A DNA stretch of 64,000 nucleotides from NCBI RefSeq assembly GCF_008642275.1, contig NZ_CP029189.1:5306501-5370500 (forward strand), given 5' to 3'. Source of the DNA: Streptomyces venezuelae (GTDB lineage: Bacteria; Actinomycetota; Actinomycetes; Streptomycetales; Streptomycetaceae). Below the pieces are notes generated by a model, which made no database searches, was not told the DNA's origin, and saw nothing but the letters and a program-made list of their open reading frames with translations. The position numbers and the translations under genes were made by a program. Numbering within the stretch: position 1 is the first letter of the stretch; each line of letters begins with the position of its first letter. Below are positions 7,826 through 15,795 of this stretch, piece after piece.

Positions 7826-8446
7826 TCAGGCCTGCTTGATGGCCGAGATGTCGAAGGTCAGCTTCACCTTGTCGCTGACCACGACGCCGCCGGTCTCCAG
7901 GGCCGCGTTCCACGTCAGGCCCCAGTCGGAGCGCAGGATGTCGGCGCTGCCCTCGAACCCGACGCGCTGGTTGCCGTAGGGGTCGGTGGCCGAGCCGTTG
8001 AACTCCAGGTCGATGGAGAGCGGGCGCGTGACGTCCTTGATGGTCAGCTCACCGGTGATGCGGTAGGTGTCCCCGCCGAGCTGACGCGCCTCGGTGGAGC
8101 GGAAGGTCATCAGCGGGTAGGTCTCGGCGTCGAAGAAGTCGCCGCTGCGCAGGTGGCCGTCGCGGTCGGCGATGCCGGTGTCGACGGAGGCGATCTTCAC
8201 GTCGATGGAGGCGGTGGAGCGGGCCGGGTCGGCGCCGTCCAGGTGCAGGGTTCCCTCGTGCTCGGCGAAGGCCCCGCGGACGTTGGTGACCATGGCGTGG
8301 CGGACGGTGAAGCCGATGCTGCTGTGCGCGGCGTCGATGACGTAGTCGCCGGTGAGCGCGGCGAGCGCCGGATCCACTTCCAGGGTGGCGACGGCGGCGC
8401 CGTCCTGGGTGTTGACGTTCTGGCTGCGGCGGGTGAAGAGACCCAT
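7826..8446 (-). CDS. YceI-family lipocalin-like protein
   Basis: 206 residues. YceI proteins are single-domain beta barrels that bind long polyprenyl or isoprenoid chains. Visible marks are ALTGDYVIDAAHSSIGFTVRHAMVTNVRGAF at the domain start, LRSGDFFDAETYPLMTFRS in the middle and LTIKDVTRPLSIDLEF near the end. No signal peptide is present; instead about 35 polar residues (MGLFTRRSQNVNT) precede the domain, so a cytoplasmic location is likely. The ATG at 8446 is chosen for the AAGGAGC ribosome site. Two related 14-bp palindromic motifs in its promoter region suggest control by a dimeric repressor such as MarR type. Confidence 0.9.
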   Translation of the reverse strand: MGLFTRRSQNVNTQDGAAVATLEVDPALAALTGDYVIDAAHSSIGFTVRHAMVTNVRGAFAEHEGTLHLDGADPARSTASIDVKIASVDTGIADRDGHLRSGDFFDAETYPLMTFRSTEARQLGGDTYRITGELTIKDVTRPLSIDLEFNGSATDPYGNQRVGFEGSADILRSDWGLTWNAALETGGVVVSDKVKLTFDISAIKQA

Positions 8447-8486
8447 GACGTGCTCCTTGGTGGTTTCCTGCGCGGTCCGAAGATCT

Positions 8487-8500
8487 GTTGAACTTTCAAC
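8487..8500. promoter_or_regulatory. Palindromic operator candidate upstream of yceI, copy 1
   Basis: A perfect palindrome with 6-bp arms, GTTGAA-CT-TTCAAC, lies 41 bp before the yceI start. A near copy lies at 8533-8546. Confidence 0.5.
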
Positions 8501-8532
8501 GACTTCAACGGGAACGACGCTAGACCCATTCC

Positions 8533-8546
8533 GTTCAAATTTCAAC
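8533..8546. promoter_or_regulatory. Palindromic operator candidate upstream of yceI, copy 2
   Basis: GTTCAA-AT-TTCAAC matches copy 1 except for one arm base and the centre. The 46-bp spacing between copies would suit two dimers of one regulator. Confidence 0.4.
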
Positions 8547-8717
8547 ATCTAGGGAGGGTGTCAGGTCTTTTTGTGAAGGTCCCACAACGGGTGAGTGCCT
8601 CGTCTGGCGGAGTCCGTACATCCACTGGGCGTACTGTGCGGGCCGGACAGCGGAAGTCTTCCGAGACTGTGCGGAATGAACGGAGGTTTTTCGTGGCGAT
8701 CTTCGTAAGGTCGGTAC

Positions 8718-10301
8718 ATGACCGTTGTGGACCAGATCCCGAGCGAGCCGACGGACGCCCGTGGGCGCGTGGCCGAGCTGCATTCCCTGCGCGAGCAGGC
8801 GCGGCGTGGACCGAGTGAGCGTGCGACCGAGGCCCAGCACGCGAAGGGCAAGCTGACCGCGCGCGAGCGCATCGCGCTGCTTGTGGACGAGGGTTCCTTC
8901 AAGGAGGTCGAGCAGTTGCGCCGGCACCGGGCGACCGGGTTCGGCCTGGAGAGCAAGAAGCCCTACACCGATGGTGTGATCACGGGCTGGGGCACGGTCG
9001 AGGGCCGGACGGTCTTCGTCTACGCGCACGACTTCCGGATCTTCGGCGGCGCGCTGGGCGAGGCCCACGCCACGAAGATCCACAAGATCATGGACATGGC
9101 GATCGCGGCGGGTGCGCCGCTGGTGTCCCTGAACGACGGTGCCGGTGCCCGTATCCAGGAGGGCGTCTCGGCGCTGGCCGGTTACGGCGGGATCTTCCAG
9201 CGCAACACGCGGGCCTCGGGTGTCATCCCGCAGATCTCCGTGATGCTGGGCCCGTGCGCGGGCGGCGCCGCCTACTCCCCGGCCCTCACCGACTTCGTGT
9301 TCATGGTCCGGGAGACCTCGCAGATGTTCATCACCGGCCCGGACGTGGTCCGCGCGGTGACCGGTGAGGAGATCACCCAGAACGGGCTCGGCGGCGCGGA
9401 CGTGCACGCCGAGACCTCCGGTGTCGCGCACTTCGCGTACGACGACGAGGAGACCTGCATCTCCGAGGTCCGCTACCTCATCTCGATGCTCCCCTCCAAC
9501 AACCGCGAGAACCCGCCCGTCCACGAGAACGGCGACCCGGCCGACCGGCGCAGCGAGGTCCTCCTGGACCTGGTCCCCGCCGACGGCAACCGCCCCTACG
9601 ACATGCTCAAGGTCATCGAGGAGCTCGTCGACGAGGGCGACGTGCTGGAGGTCCACGAGCGGTGGGCCCGCAACATCATCTGCGCGCTGGCCCGGATGGA
9701 CGGCCAGGTCGTCGGGATCGTCGCCAACCAGCCCGGCCACCTCGCCGGTGTCCTGGACATCGAGGCCTCCGAGAAGGCCGCACGCTTCGTCCAGATGTGC
9801 GACGCGTTCAACATCCCGATCATCACCCTGCTCGACGTCCCCGGCTTCCTGCCCGGCGTCGACCAGGAACACGGCGGCATCATCCGCCACGGCGCGAAAC
9901 TCCTGTACGCGTACTGCAACGCCACCGTCCCGCGGATCAGCCTGATCCTCCGCAAGGCCTACGGTGGCGCGTACATCGTCATGGACTCCCAGTCCATCGG
10001 CGCGGACCTCACCTACGCCTGGCCGACCAACGAGATCGCCGTGATGGGCGCCGAGGGCGCGGCCAACGTCATCTTCCGCAAGCAGATCGCCGACGCCGAG
10101 GACCCCGAGGCCATGCGCACGCGGATGGTCAAGGAGTACAAGGCCGAACTGATGCACCCGTACTACGCGGCCGAACGCGGCCTCGTCGACGACGTCATCG
10201 ACCCCGCCGAAACCCGCGAAGTCCTCGTCAGCGCCCTCGCCATGCTCCGCAACAAGCACGCCGACCTGCCGTCCCGCAAGCACGGCAACCCCCCGCAGTA
10301 A
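8718..10301 (+). CDS. accB: Acyl-CoA carboxylase carboxyltransferase (beta) subunit
   Basis: 527 residues. It transfers the carboxyl group from carboxybiotin to acetyl-, propionyl- or butyryl-CoA, giving (methyl)malonyl-CoA for fatty acid and polyketide synthesis; in Streptomyces it pairs with a biotinylated AccA encoded elsewhere. Two crotonase-fold halves are visible, with oxyanion-hole segments GAGARIQEGVSAL and GPCAGGAAYSPALTDF in the N-half and QPGHLAGVLDIEASEKAARF and FLPGVDQEHGGIIRHGAKLL in the C-half. The length is exact for the family. The ATG at 8718 is preceded by GTAAGG. The tiny epsilon gene 23 bp downstream identifies the AccB-AccE pair rather than the PccB pair, which only experiment would prove. 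Confidence 0.93.
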   Translation: MTVVDQIPSEPTDARGRVAELHSLREQARRGPSERATEAQHAKGKLTARERIALLVDEGSFKEVEQLRRHRATGFGLESKKPYTDGVITGWGTVEGRTVFVYAHDFRIFGGALGEAHATKIHKIMDMAIAAGAPLVSLNDGAGARIQEGVSALAGYGGIFQRNTRASGVIPQISVMLGPCAGGAAYSPALTDFVFMVRETSQMFITGPDVVRAVTGEEITQNGLGGADVHAETSGVAHFAYDDEETCISEVRYLISMLPSNNRENPPVHENGDPADRRSEVLLDLVPADGNRPYDMLKVIEELVDEGDVLEVHERWARNIICALARMDGQVVGIVANQPGHLAGVLDIEASEKAARFVQMCDAFNIPIITLLDVPGFLPGVDQEHGGIIRHGAKLLYAYCNATVPRISLILRKAYGGAYIVMDSQSIGADLTYAWPTNEIAVMGAEGAANVIFRKQIADAEDPEAMRTRMVKEYKAELMHPYYAAERGLVDDVIDPAETREVLVSALAMLRNKHADLPSRKHGNPPQ

Positions 10302-10324
10302 CCGCGAAGGAGACCTGCCACCAC

Positions 10325-10525
10325 ATGACCACCGCCACTGACACCCTGCTGCGCGTCGAAAAGGGCAACGCCGCCCCCGAGGAGCTCGCCGCGATCACCG
10401 CGATCCTGCTCGCCCGCGCCGCCGCCACGCCCGAGGAGACCCCGGTGCGCGTGCCCGGCCAGGCCGGCTGGCGCCGCCTGGAGCGCACCCCCGGCTTCCG
10501 CGCCCCGCACAGCTGGCAGGGCTGA
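10325..10525 (+). CDS. accE: Acyl-CoA carboxylase epsilon subunit
   Basis: 66 residues. Epsilon subunits are small actinobacterial proteins that bind the carboxyltransferase core and raise complex activity. The helix LLRVEKGNAAPEELAAITAILLAR followed by a Pro/Arg-rich segment and GWRRLERTPGFRAPHSWQG is the usual pattern, including the terminal SW. The start is supported by GAAGGAG 12 bases before ATG 10325. It is co-transcribed with accB and followed at once by a strong terminator. Confidence 0.92.
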   Translation: MTTATDTLLRVEKGNAAPEELAAITAILLARAAATPEETPVRVPGQAGWRRLERTPGFRAPHSWQG

Positions 10526-10539
10526 GGTTCCCGAGCCCC

Positions 10540-10576
10540 GGAAGGCCCCGCACCCGTCCAGGGTGCGGGGCCTTCC
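10540..10576 (+). terminator. Terminator after accB-accE
   Basis: A perfect 16-bp stem, GGAAGGCCCCGCACCC with its complement, around loop GTCCA begins 14 bp after the accE stop. Confidence 0.85.
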
Positions 10577-10649
10577 GCGTACCCCGGGGCGGGGGCGCCG
10601 GACACGCGAAGCCCCGTAGGCCGCTCCTCTCCGGATCCCGCCATGGCGA

Positions 10650-10679
10650 AGGCCCCCGCGTCGTGTGACACGGGGGCCT
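10650..10679 (-). terminator. Terminator after the first conservon (cvn2)
   Basis: AGGCCCCCG / CGGGGGCCT with an inner GTC/GAC pair lies 19 bp past the stop of the leftward GTPase gene. The terminator of the second conservon has the same design, with an inner GTC/GAC. Confidence 0.7.
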
Positions 10680-10697
10680 GTCGGGTACGGCAGGCTG

Positions 10698-11282
10698 CTA
10701 CCGCAGGCGCGCCATGAGCGCGTGCTCGACGAGCGTGATGAGCGCGCTCTTGGCGTCCGCGCGGTGGCGGGCGTCGGTGGTGATGATCGGGGCGTCCGGG
10801 CCGATCTGCAGGGCCTCGCGGACTTCCTCCGGCGTGTAGGGCTGGTGCCCGTCGAAGCCGTTGAGGGCGATGACGAACGGCAGGCCGCTGTTCTCGAAGT
10901 AGTCGACGGCGGGGAAGCAGTCGGCGAGACGGCGCGTGTCCACGAGGACGACGGCGCCGATGGCGCCGCGGACCAGGTCGTCCCACATGAACCAGAAGCG
11001 GTCCTGGCCCGGGGTACCGAAGAGGTACAGGATCAGGTCCTGGTCGAGCGTGATGCGGCCGAAGTCCATGGCGACCGTGGTGGTCGTCTTGTCACCGGTG
11101 TGGGTGAGGTCGTCGATCCCGGCCGAGGCGCTGGTCATCACGGCTTCGGTGCGCAGCGGGTTGATCTCGGAGACCGCGCCCACGAACGTGGTCTTGCCCA
11201 CGCCGAAGCCGCCCGCCACCACGATCTTCGCGGAGGTGGTGGAGCGGGGAGCCGCTCCGCCGTTAGAGCTTGCGAAGTCCAC
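10698..11282 (-). CDS. cvnD2: Conservon GTPase-like ATP/GTP-binding protein
   Basis: 194 residues. Last gene of a conservon, a four-gene unit typical of actinomycetes thought to form a membrane signalling complex resembling eukaryotic G-protein systems. The P-loop GGFGVGKTT lies at about residues 24-32, the switch-region DKTTTTVAMDFGRI and the G3-like FGTPGQDRFWFMWDDL follow, then VLVDTRRLADCFPAVDYFE and the NGFDGHQPYTPEEVREAL base-recognition area. Its start overlaps the end of cvnC2 by 20 bp, implying coupled translation. A 216-bp block is identical in DNA to the paralogue at 15796, including third positions. The cvn2 number rests on remembered S. coelicolor order. Confidence 0.9.
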   Translation of the reverse strand: MDFASSNGGAAPRSTTSAKIVVAGGFGVGKTTFVGAVSEINPLRTEAVMTSASAGIDDLTHTGDKTTTTVAMDFGRITLDQDLILYLFGTPGQDRFWFMWDDLVRGAIGAVVLVDTRRLADCFPAVDYFENSGLPFVIALNGFDGHQPYTPEEVREALQIGPDAPIITTDARHRADAKSALITLVEHALMARLR

Positions 11283-11802
11283 TGAGCACCCTTTCGAGCA
11301 GTGTCACGTCTGGCTGGCCACCGGCAGACTCGTCGCCGCCGGGCTGGTGAATGGCGACAAGGCCCGCCTCCGCCAGGTCGGCGACGAGGATGCGGGCGAC
11401 ACCAAGAGGAATGGAGAGAAGTGCCGAGATCTCCGCTACGGATTTGATCTCCTGGCACAGGCGGCAGATCCGCTGGTGCTCGGGCAACTGCCCTTGCAGA
11501 CGCGCGGGATCCGCCGTGGTACTGACCAGCGCCTCGATGGCGAGCTGGTAGCGCGGCCGAGTCCGGCCGCCGGTCATCGCGTACGGACGCACCAGCGGGT
11601 TGTGGGCCTTCGGAGCGGGCTGTCGCGCGGCGCGCGGCGGCTGCTGCTGAGGCATCTGGGGCTGTCCGTACTGCTGCTGCTGGTAGGGGTTCTGCTCCGG
11701 CACGGGCCGGCTCGGCGCGGAGGGAAAGTTGAAGCGGTTCTGGTCGTGCCCACCCTGCGGCTGCTGCGCGCCGCCATAAGGATGTCCTCCGGGTGTTGTC
11801 AC
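11263..11802 (-). CDS. cvnC2: Conservon DUF742 protein
   Basis: 179 residues. The C-terminal ~115 residues form the DUF742 winged-helix-like domain (LVRPYAMTGGRTRPRYQLAIEALV, then PEHQRICRLCQEIKSVAEISALL, GVARILVADLAEAGLVAIHQP). The N-terminal ~65 residues are a Gln/Pro-rich tail absent from the shorter paralogue cvnC1. DUF742 proteins accompany roadblock and GTPase partners. GTG 11802 is preferred because GGAGGAGGAAAC stands directly before it; an upstream start would add 17 unconserved residues. A hairpin-bearing 93-bp gap separates it from cvnB2. Confidence 0.88.
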   Translation of the reverse strand: MTTPGGHPYGGAQQPQGGHDQNRFNFPSAPSRPVPEQNPYQQQQYGQPQMPQQQPPRAARQPAPKAHNPLVRPYAMTGGRTRPRYQLAIEALVSTTADPARLQGQLPEHQRICRLCQEIKSVAEISALLSIPLGVARILVADLAEAGLVAIHQPGGDESAGGQPDVTLLERVLSGLRKL

Positions 11803-11845
11803 GTTTCCTCCTCCGACTCCAAGTGCGCAGTACTCCCTGTGGAAC

Positions 11846-11877
11846 CGCGCCACCGCACCCTATGGTGCGATGGCGCG
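11846..11877 (-). promoter_or_regulatory. Intercistronic hairpin between cvnB2 and cvnC2
   Basis: Arms 11846-11859 and 11864-11877 give a 14-bp RNA stem (one G-U) with a 4-base loop. There is no T-run, so it may act as an mRNA processing or stability element, or a weak attenuator. A hairpin occupies the same place in the other conservon. Confidence 0.6.
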
Positions 11878-11895
11878 AAACGCACTGCCTGTTTG

Positions 11896-12318
11896 CTAGT
11901 TGAGAAGACTTCCCTGCAGTTCGGCGCGCAGGTCCGGGGTGAGGACACTGCCCGCGCGATCCACCAGAAGAGCCATCTCGTAGCCCACGAGGCCGATGTC
12001 GCACTCCGGGTGCGCGAGCACCGCGAGGGACGATCCGTCCGAGACGGACATGAGGAAAAGGAATCCCCGGTCCATCTCGACCACCGTCTGGTTGACGGCG
12101 CCACCCTCGAAGATGCGCGAGGCACCGGCGGTCAGCGAGGTCAGTCCGGAGGCCACGGCCGCCAGCTGATCGGCGCGGTCGCGCGGAAACCCGTCGGACA
12201 TCGCCAGAAGAAGGCCGTCGGCGGAGACCACCACCGTGTGGGACACCCCGGGGGTGTTGTCCACGAAGTTGGTGATCAACCAGTTCAGGTTCTGTGCCGC
12301 CTGGCTCATCGGGCTCAC
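11896..12318 (-). CDS. cvnB2: Conservon roadblock/LC7-domain protein
   Basis: About 140 residues. The roadblock/LC7 fold (MSQAAQNLNWLITNFVDNTPGVSHTVVVSADGLLLAMSDG, then LTSLTAGASRIFEGG) fits an MglB-like partner that regulates or binds the CvnD GTPase. GTG 12318, one base after the cvnA2 stop TAG, has AGGAG seven bases upstream; the ATG at 12309 that most annotations would use has no ribosome site at proper distance. The second conservon uses a TTG at the equivalent spot. Translation is therefore probably coupled to cvnA2. Long DNA stretches are identical to cvnB1. Confidence 0.88.
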   Translation of the reverse strand: MSPMSQAAQNLNWLITNFVDNTPGVSHTVVVSADGLLLAMSDGFPRDRADQLAAVASGLTSLTAGASRIFEGGAVNQTVVEMDRGFLFLMSVSDGSSLAVLAHPECDIGLVGYEMALLVDRAGSVLTPDLRAELQGSLLN

Positions 12319-12319
12319 A

Positions 12320-15300
12320 CTAACGCTCCTGGTCATAGCTGTTACTTGACTGCTCAGAACCCGCGCTGCGTCCCTGCTGGACACCGCGCCGCAGGTTGCT
12401 CAACCTGCCGCGGACGTCCTCCGGTGCGCGGGAGACCTGGGGGCCGCCCTGCGGGGTCGTCTCCGCTGCGCCCTCGACCAGGTTGGCCTTGGGCACGCGC
12501 CGAGGGAGACCGGACGGGGTGACCCCGCCCGCCTTCGGCTCACGGAGCTTTCCGGCCTGCTGCCAGCGTTCGTCGTTGCGCGAACGCCAGGCGGTGGTGC
12601 CTTCAGTTTCCTCCGGCGCCCGCTCCGTTTCGGCGGGCTGCTGCTGACGCGGCGACCGCTGCTCGAAGAGGGAACCGGTGGACTCCGTTTCCTGCTTTCC
12701 GGACGGCCACTGCTGCTGGCTGCCGCGTCGCGGCAGGCCCGCTCCGGTCATCGTGTGACCGGTGTCGGCAGCGGCACCCGGACGGTCGAAGCCTACGCGC
12801 TCCGCGGCCGGTTCGGGGACGGCCTGGGATTCCGATTCAGTCCCGTAATCCTGCTGGTAGGCAGCCGGATACGTGTTCTGTTCGGGCCATTCGGCCTGTC
12901 CCTGCCGGGCATCGAAGCCATTGTCGTAGCTCTGAGCGGCCGGCTGCGGGTCCGGGTAGCCGTCTTCCGTATAACCGTAGTCCTGCTGCGGGTACGCCTC
13001 GTAGCCCTGCTGGGCCTGCTGTGCCTCGTAGGAGGTGTCGTAGGCCTGCCCGGACTGCTGCTCGTAGCCCTGGTACTCCTGGTACCCGTGCTCCGGCTGG
13101 GGTTCCGGATACTCCTGGGCGGGGTACTCCTGCTGTTCCTGCGGGTAACCCACCTGGGCCGCCAGTGCGGCCCGGCGCTCCTGCTGGCCCAGGGAGCGGC
13201 CCACCGGGTCGGCGGCGAGGCCGTCGGAGCCCTGCTGGTCGTACCGCGAGTCGTCGAAGCCGAGCTCGGCGGCGGTACGCAGCGGGGCGGCCTGCTGGGC
13301 CTGCTGCTCCGGGATGATCTGGGAGACCGTGAAGTCGTCGTCCGGGATGCCCTCGCCACCGCCACCGTGGGTGATGGCGTCGGGGAGCATGACCAGCGAG
13401 GTGGTACCGGCAGCCTCGCCCGAGGGACGCAGCTGGACGCGGATGCTGTGGCGGTCCGCCAGCCGGCCGACCACGAACAGACCCATGCGCTGCGAGATCG
13501 CGGCGTCCACGGTCGGCGGGTTGGCCAGCTTGTGGTTGATGTCCGCGAAGTCCTCGGCGGTGAGGCCGATGCCCTTGTCGTGGATCTCGACCATCACGCG
13601 GCCGTCGGGCAGACGCGTGGCGTTGACGCGGACCTTGGTCTGCGGCGACGAGAACGTGGTGGCGTTCTCCAGGAGCTCGGCGAGCAGGTGCACGAGGTCG
13701 GTCACGGCCTGGCCGTGGATCTCGGCCTCCGAGACCCCGGAGAGCTCGATGCGCTCGTACTGCTCCACCTCGGAGGAGGCGGCACGCAGCACGTCGACGA
13801 GCGGGACCGGCTGGTCCCAGCGGCGGCCCGGCTCCTCGCCCGCGAGGATGAGGAGGTTCTCGCCGTTTCGGCGCATACGGGTGGCCAGGTGGTCCAGGCG
13901 GAAGAGGTTCTCCAGCTGGTCCGGGTCGGCCTCGTTGTTCTCCAGGTCGGTGATGAGGGTCAGCTGGCCCTCGATCAGCGACTGGTTGCGCATGGAGAGG
14001 TTGGTGAAGATCGCGTTGACGTTCCCTCGCAGGAGCGCCTGCTCGGCCGCGAGCCGTACCGCTTCCCGGTGGACCTGGTCGAAGGCGCGGGCGACCTCGC
14101 CGATCTCGTCCTGGGAGTCGATGGGGATCGGCAGGACACGGGTGTCCACCTTGCCGGGATCGGTGCGCGAGAGCTGGTCGACGAGCATCGGCAGGCGCTG
14201 CTCGGCGATGTCGAAGGCGGCGGTGCGCAGGCGGGCCATCGCGCGGCCCATCTGGCGGGCCATCATGCCGGCCAGGATGAAGGCGGCGAGCAGGGCCACG
14301 ACCACGATGGCGCCGTTGACGATCGCGTCGGTACGGGCCTCGTCGGAGACCGCGACGGCGTCCTTGACGGCCTTGTCGAGGAGTTCCTTCTCGACCTCGT
14401 CGTAACCGTCGAACTTGGCGGTGGCGGCGGCCTGCCAGTACGCGGGGGTCGCCCCGGTCTCGGCGAGCTTCTTCTTGCTCTCGCTGTTGGCGATCGCCTC
14501 GGTCATGCCGAGGAGCGCCGAGTCGTTGATCGTGGGCGGGGGCGTGAAGCGGACACCGGCCTGCTCGGCCTGGTGCTTCGCGTCGGCGATCTTGGCGGCG
14601 CCCTCTTCGGACTTCTTCGCCATGACCGCCTTGAGGCGGTTCACGTCGTCCTCGGTGCCCGCCGCGACGTATTCGCCGATGGCGATCTCTTCGAGGTAGG
14701 CGTACGACGAGAAGGCCACGAGCTGTGCCTTGCGGGTGTTCTCGTCGGCGCTCGGGCGCACCAGCAGGTGCGTACCGACGGCGCGCTGGAGCGAGTTCGC
14801 CGCCTTGGCCAGCTGGATCGCGTAGACCATGCGGCCGTACGAGGTCACGTTGCCGGTGCCGAGACCGAGCTCGTTCGCGAACTGCATGAGGTAGTGCTGG
14901 ACCAGCACATAGCCCTCTTCGGTCGGGATGGGCCCGGCCGTCCTGGGCAGATCCTTCTTGGGGCTTTCGATCGCCGCCTGGTACGCCTTGTCGCGTACGG
15001 CGTCCAGCTTGGGCTCCTCCGCGCGGAAGAGGTCCAGGCGTCGCTCCAGGCCGAGGTTCTTCGGCATGTCCAGAACGGCCTTGTCGAACTTCTCCTTGGC
15101 CGCGGTGGTGTCCGCGTAGGCCTTGAGAACCTTCGGGTCCTTCGTCTGGCCGTTCAGGAGGGGCTCGGCGGTCAGGTCACGCTCGTTGAGCAGTGCCTGG
15201 CTGTAGCCGGAGGCCGCCTGGACGACCGTGGCTATCTTCTCGGCGTCCTTGGCCTCGTTCCAGGTGTCGATGGAGCCCTTCACCTGGAAGCCGCCCATGA

Positions 15301-15502
15301 CCAGGCCCACGAGGGCCGGCACGAGCAGGATGGCGTTCAGACGGGTCGGCACACGCCAGTTGCGGGGCGAGAACCTGCTGCTGCTCCCGCTGCTCGCGGG
15401 CGGGTCCACGGGCACGTCGACGGGCGACGCGGCCGCTCGCGGCGGCGGGGTGAAGTTGCCGCGCGCGGGTTCATCCGCGGGGCTTGCGATGCTTCGCCTC
15501 AC
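12320..15502 (-). CDS. cvnA2: Conservon sensor histidine kinase-like protein
   Basis: 1060 residues. Order: cytoplasmic Pro-rich N-terminus, membrane span about residues 53-72 (RLNAILLVPALVGLVMGGF), a nitrate/nitrite-sensing-type extracytoplasmic helical domain, a second span about 398-420 (VNGAIVVVALLAAFILAGMMA), HAMP, then a GHKL ATPase domain with N-box LLAELLENATTFSSP and G boxes HDKGIGL and MGLFVVGRLA. No classical phospho-acceptor H-box is evident. A Gln/Tyr/Glu-rich low-complexity tail (about 770-890) precedes a conserved end, SGLPRRVPKANLV to DVRGRLSNLRRG. GTG 15502 overlaps the stop of an 18-codon upstream frame by four bases. First gene of the leftward cvn2 unit. Confidence 0.9.
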   Translation of the reverse strand: MRRSIASPADEPARGNFTPPPRAAASPVDVPVDPPASSGSSSRFSPRNWRVPTRLNAILLVPALVGLVMGGFQVKGSIDTWNEAKDAEKIATVVQAASGYSQALLNERDLTAEPLLNGQTKDPKVLKAYADTTAAKEKFDKAVLDMPKNLGLERRLDLFRAEEPKLDAVRDKAYQAAIESPKKDLPRTAGPIPTEEGYVLVQHYLMQFANELGLGTGNVTSYGRMVYAIQLAKAANSLQRAVGTHLLVRPSADENTRKAQLVAFSSYAYLEEIAIGEYVAAGTEDDVNRLKAVMAKKSEEGAAKIADAKHQAEQAGVRFTPPPTINDSALLGMTEAIANSESKKKLAETGATPAYWQAAATAKFDGYDEVEKELLDKAVKDAVAVSDEARTDAIVNGAIVVVALLAAFILAGMMARQMGRAMARLRTAAFDIAEQRLPMLVDQLSRTDPGKVDTRVLPIPIDSQDEIGEVARAFDQVHREAVRLAAEQALLRGNVNAIFTNLSMRNQSLIEGQLTLITDLENNEADPDQLENLFRLDHLATRMRRNGENLLILAGEEPGRRWDQPVPLVDVLRAASSEVEQYERIELSGVSEAEIHGQAVTDLVHLLAELLENATTFSSPQTKVRVNATRLPDGRVMVEIHDKGIGLTAEDFADINHKLANPPTVDAAISQRMGLFVVGRLADRHSIRVQLRPSGEAAGTTSLVMLPDAITHGGGGEGIPDDDFTVSQIIPEQQAQQAAPLRTAAELGFDDSRYDQQGSDGLAADPVGRSLGQQERRAALAAQVGYPQEQQEYPAQEYPEPQPEHGYQEYQGYEQQSGQAYDTSYEAQQAQQGYEAYPQQDYGYTEDGYPDPQPAAQSYDNGFDARQGQAEWPEQNTYPAAYQQDYGTESESQAVPEPAAERVGFDRPGAAADTGHTMTGAGLPRRGSQQQWPSGKQETESTGSLFEQRSPRQQQPAETERAPEETEGTTAWRSRNDERWQQAGKLREPKAGGVTPSGLPRRVPKANLVEGAAETTPQGGPQVSRAPEDVRGRLSNLRRGVQQGRSAGSEQSSNSYDQER

Positions 15503-15555
15503 TCGACCAACAACCTCTCGGCGGTGCTACTAGCTAGTTCGTTGAATTCCAGCAC
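15499..15555 (-). CDS. Possible 18-residue upstream ORF coupled to cvnA2
   Basis: GTG 15555 opens MLEFNELASSTAERLLVE, whose TGA overlaps the cvnA2 GTG as GTGA, the standard arrangement for translational coupling. Three rare codons (CTA, GCT, AGT) lie in an AT-richer patch. The first 12 bases, GTGCTGGAATTC, recur upstream of the other conservon in the same orientation (21154-21165), where they would open MLEFAGPPRE and stop. No clear ribosome site precedes it, so it may instead be a shared cis element. Confidence 0.4.
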   Translation of the reverse strand: MLEFNELASSTAERLLVE

Positions 15556-15736
15556 GGTTGACGGCCGTGTTCCAAACAGTTGAAATCGGCCGCACCCAGA
15601 AGCTTATGCCCTACATAAACCGGACATAAAGAGCGTCCTGCGGCAAAAATAGGGGCAGTTGTGCGCGCAGTGGCACCAGGCGACCGCACCCCGTTGCCGG
15701 ATGGCTGCAATTCACTGTCGAAACGTTATGAACGAC

Positions 15737-15772
15737 AGGGGCGGGCCGTGTCGTAAGACACAGCCCGCCCCT
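15737..15772 (-). terminator. Terminator after the second conservon (cvn1)
   Basis: AGGGGCGGGC / GCCCGCCCCT with an inner GTGTC/GACAC stem and loop GTAA lies 24 bp past the cvnD1 stop. The cvnA2 promoter should lie between this hairpin and the start near 15502. Confidence 0.75.
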
Positions 15773-15795
15773 CCCGCATGACAACTGAAACCGTG

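Noticed and set aside
12755..15583. A 942-codon open frame on the plus strand opposite cvnA2
   Set aside because: It mirrors cvnA2 with the reverse-strand codon pattern expected in GC-rich DNA and has no family features; the sensor kinase on the other strand is certain.
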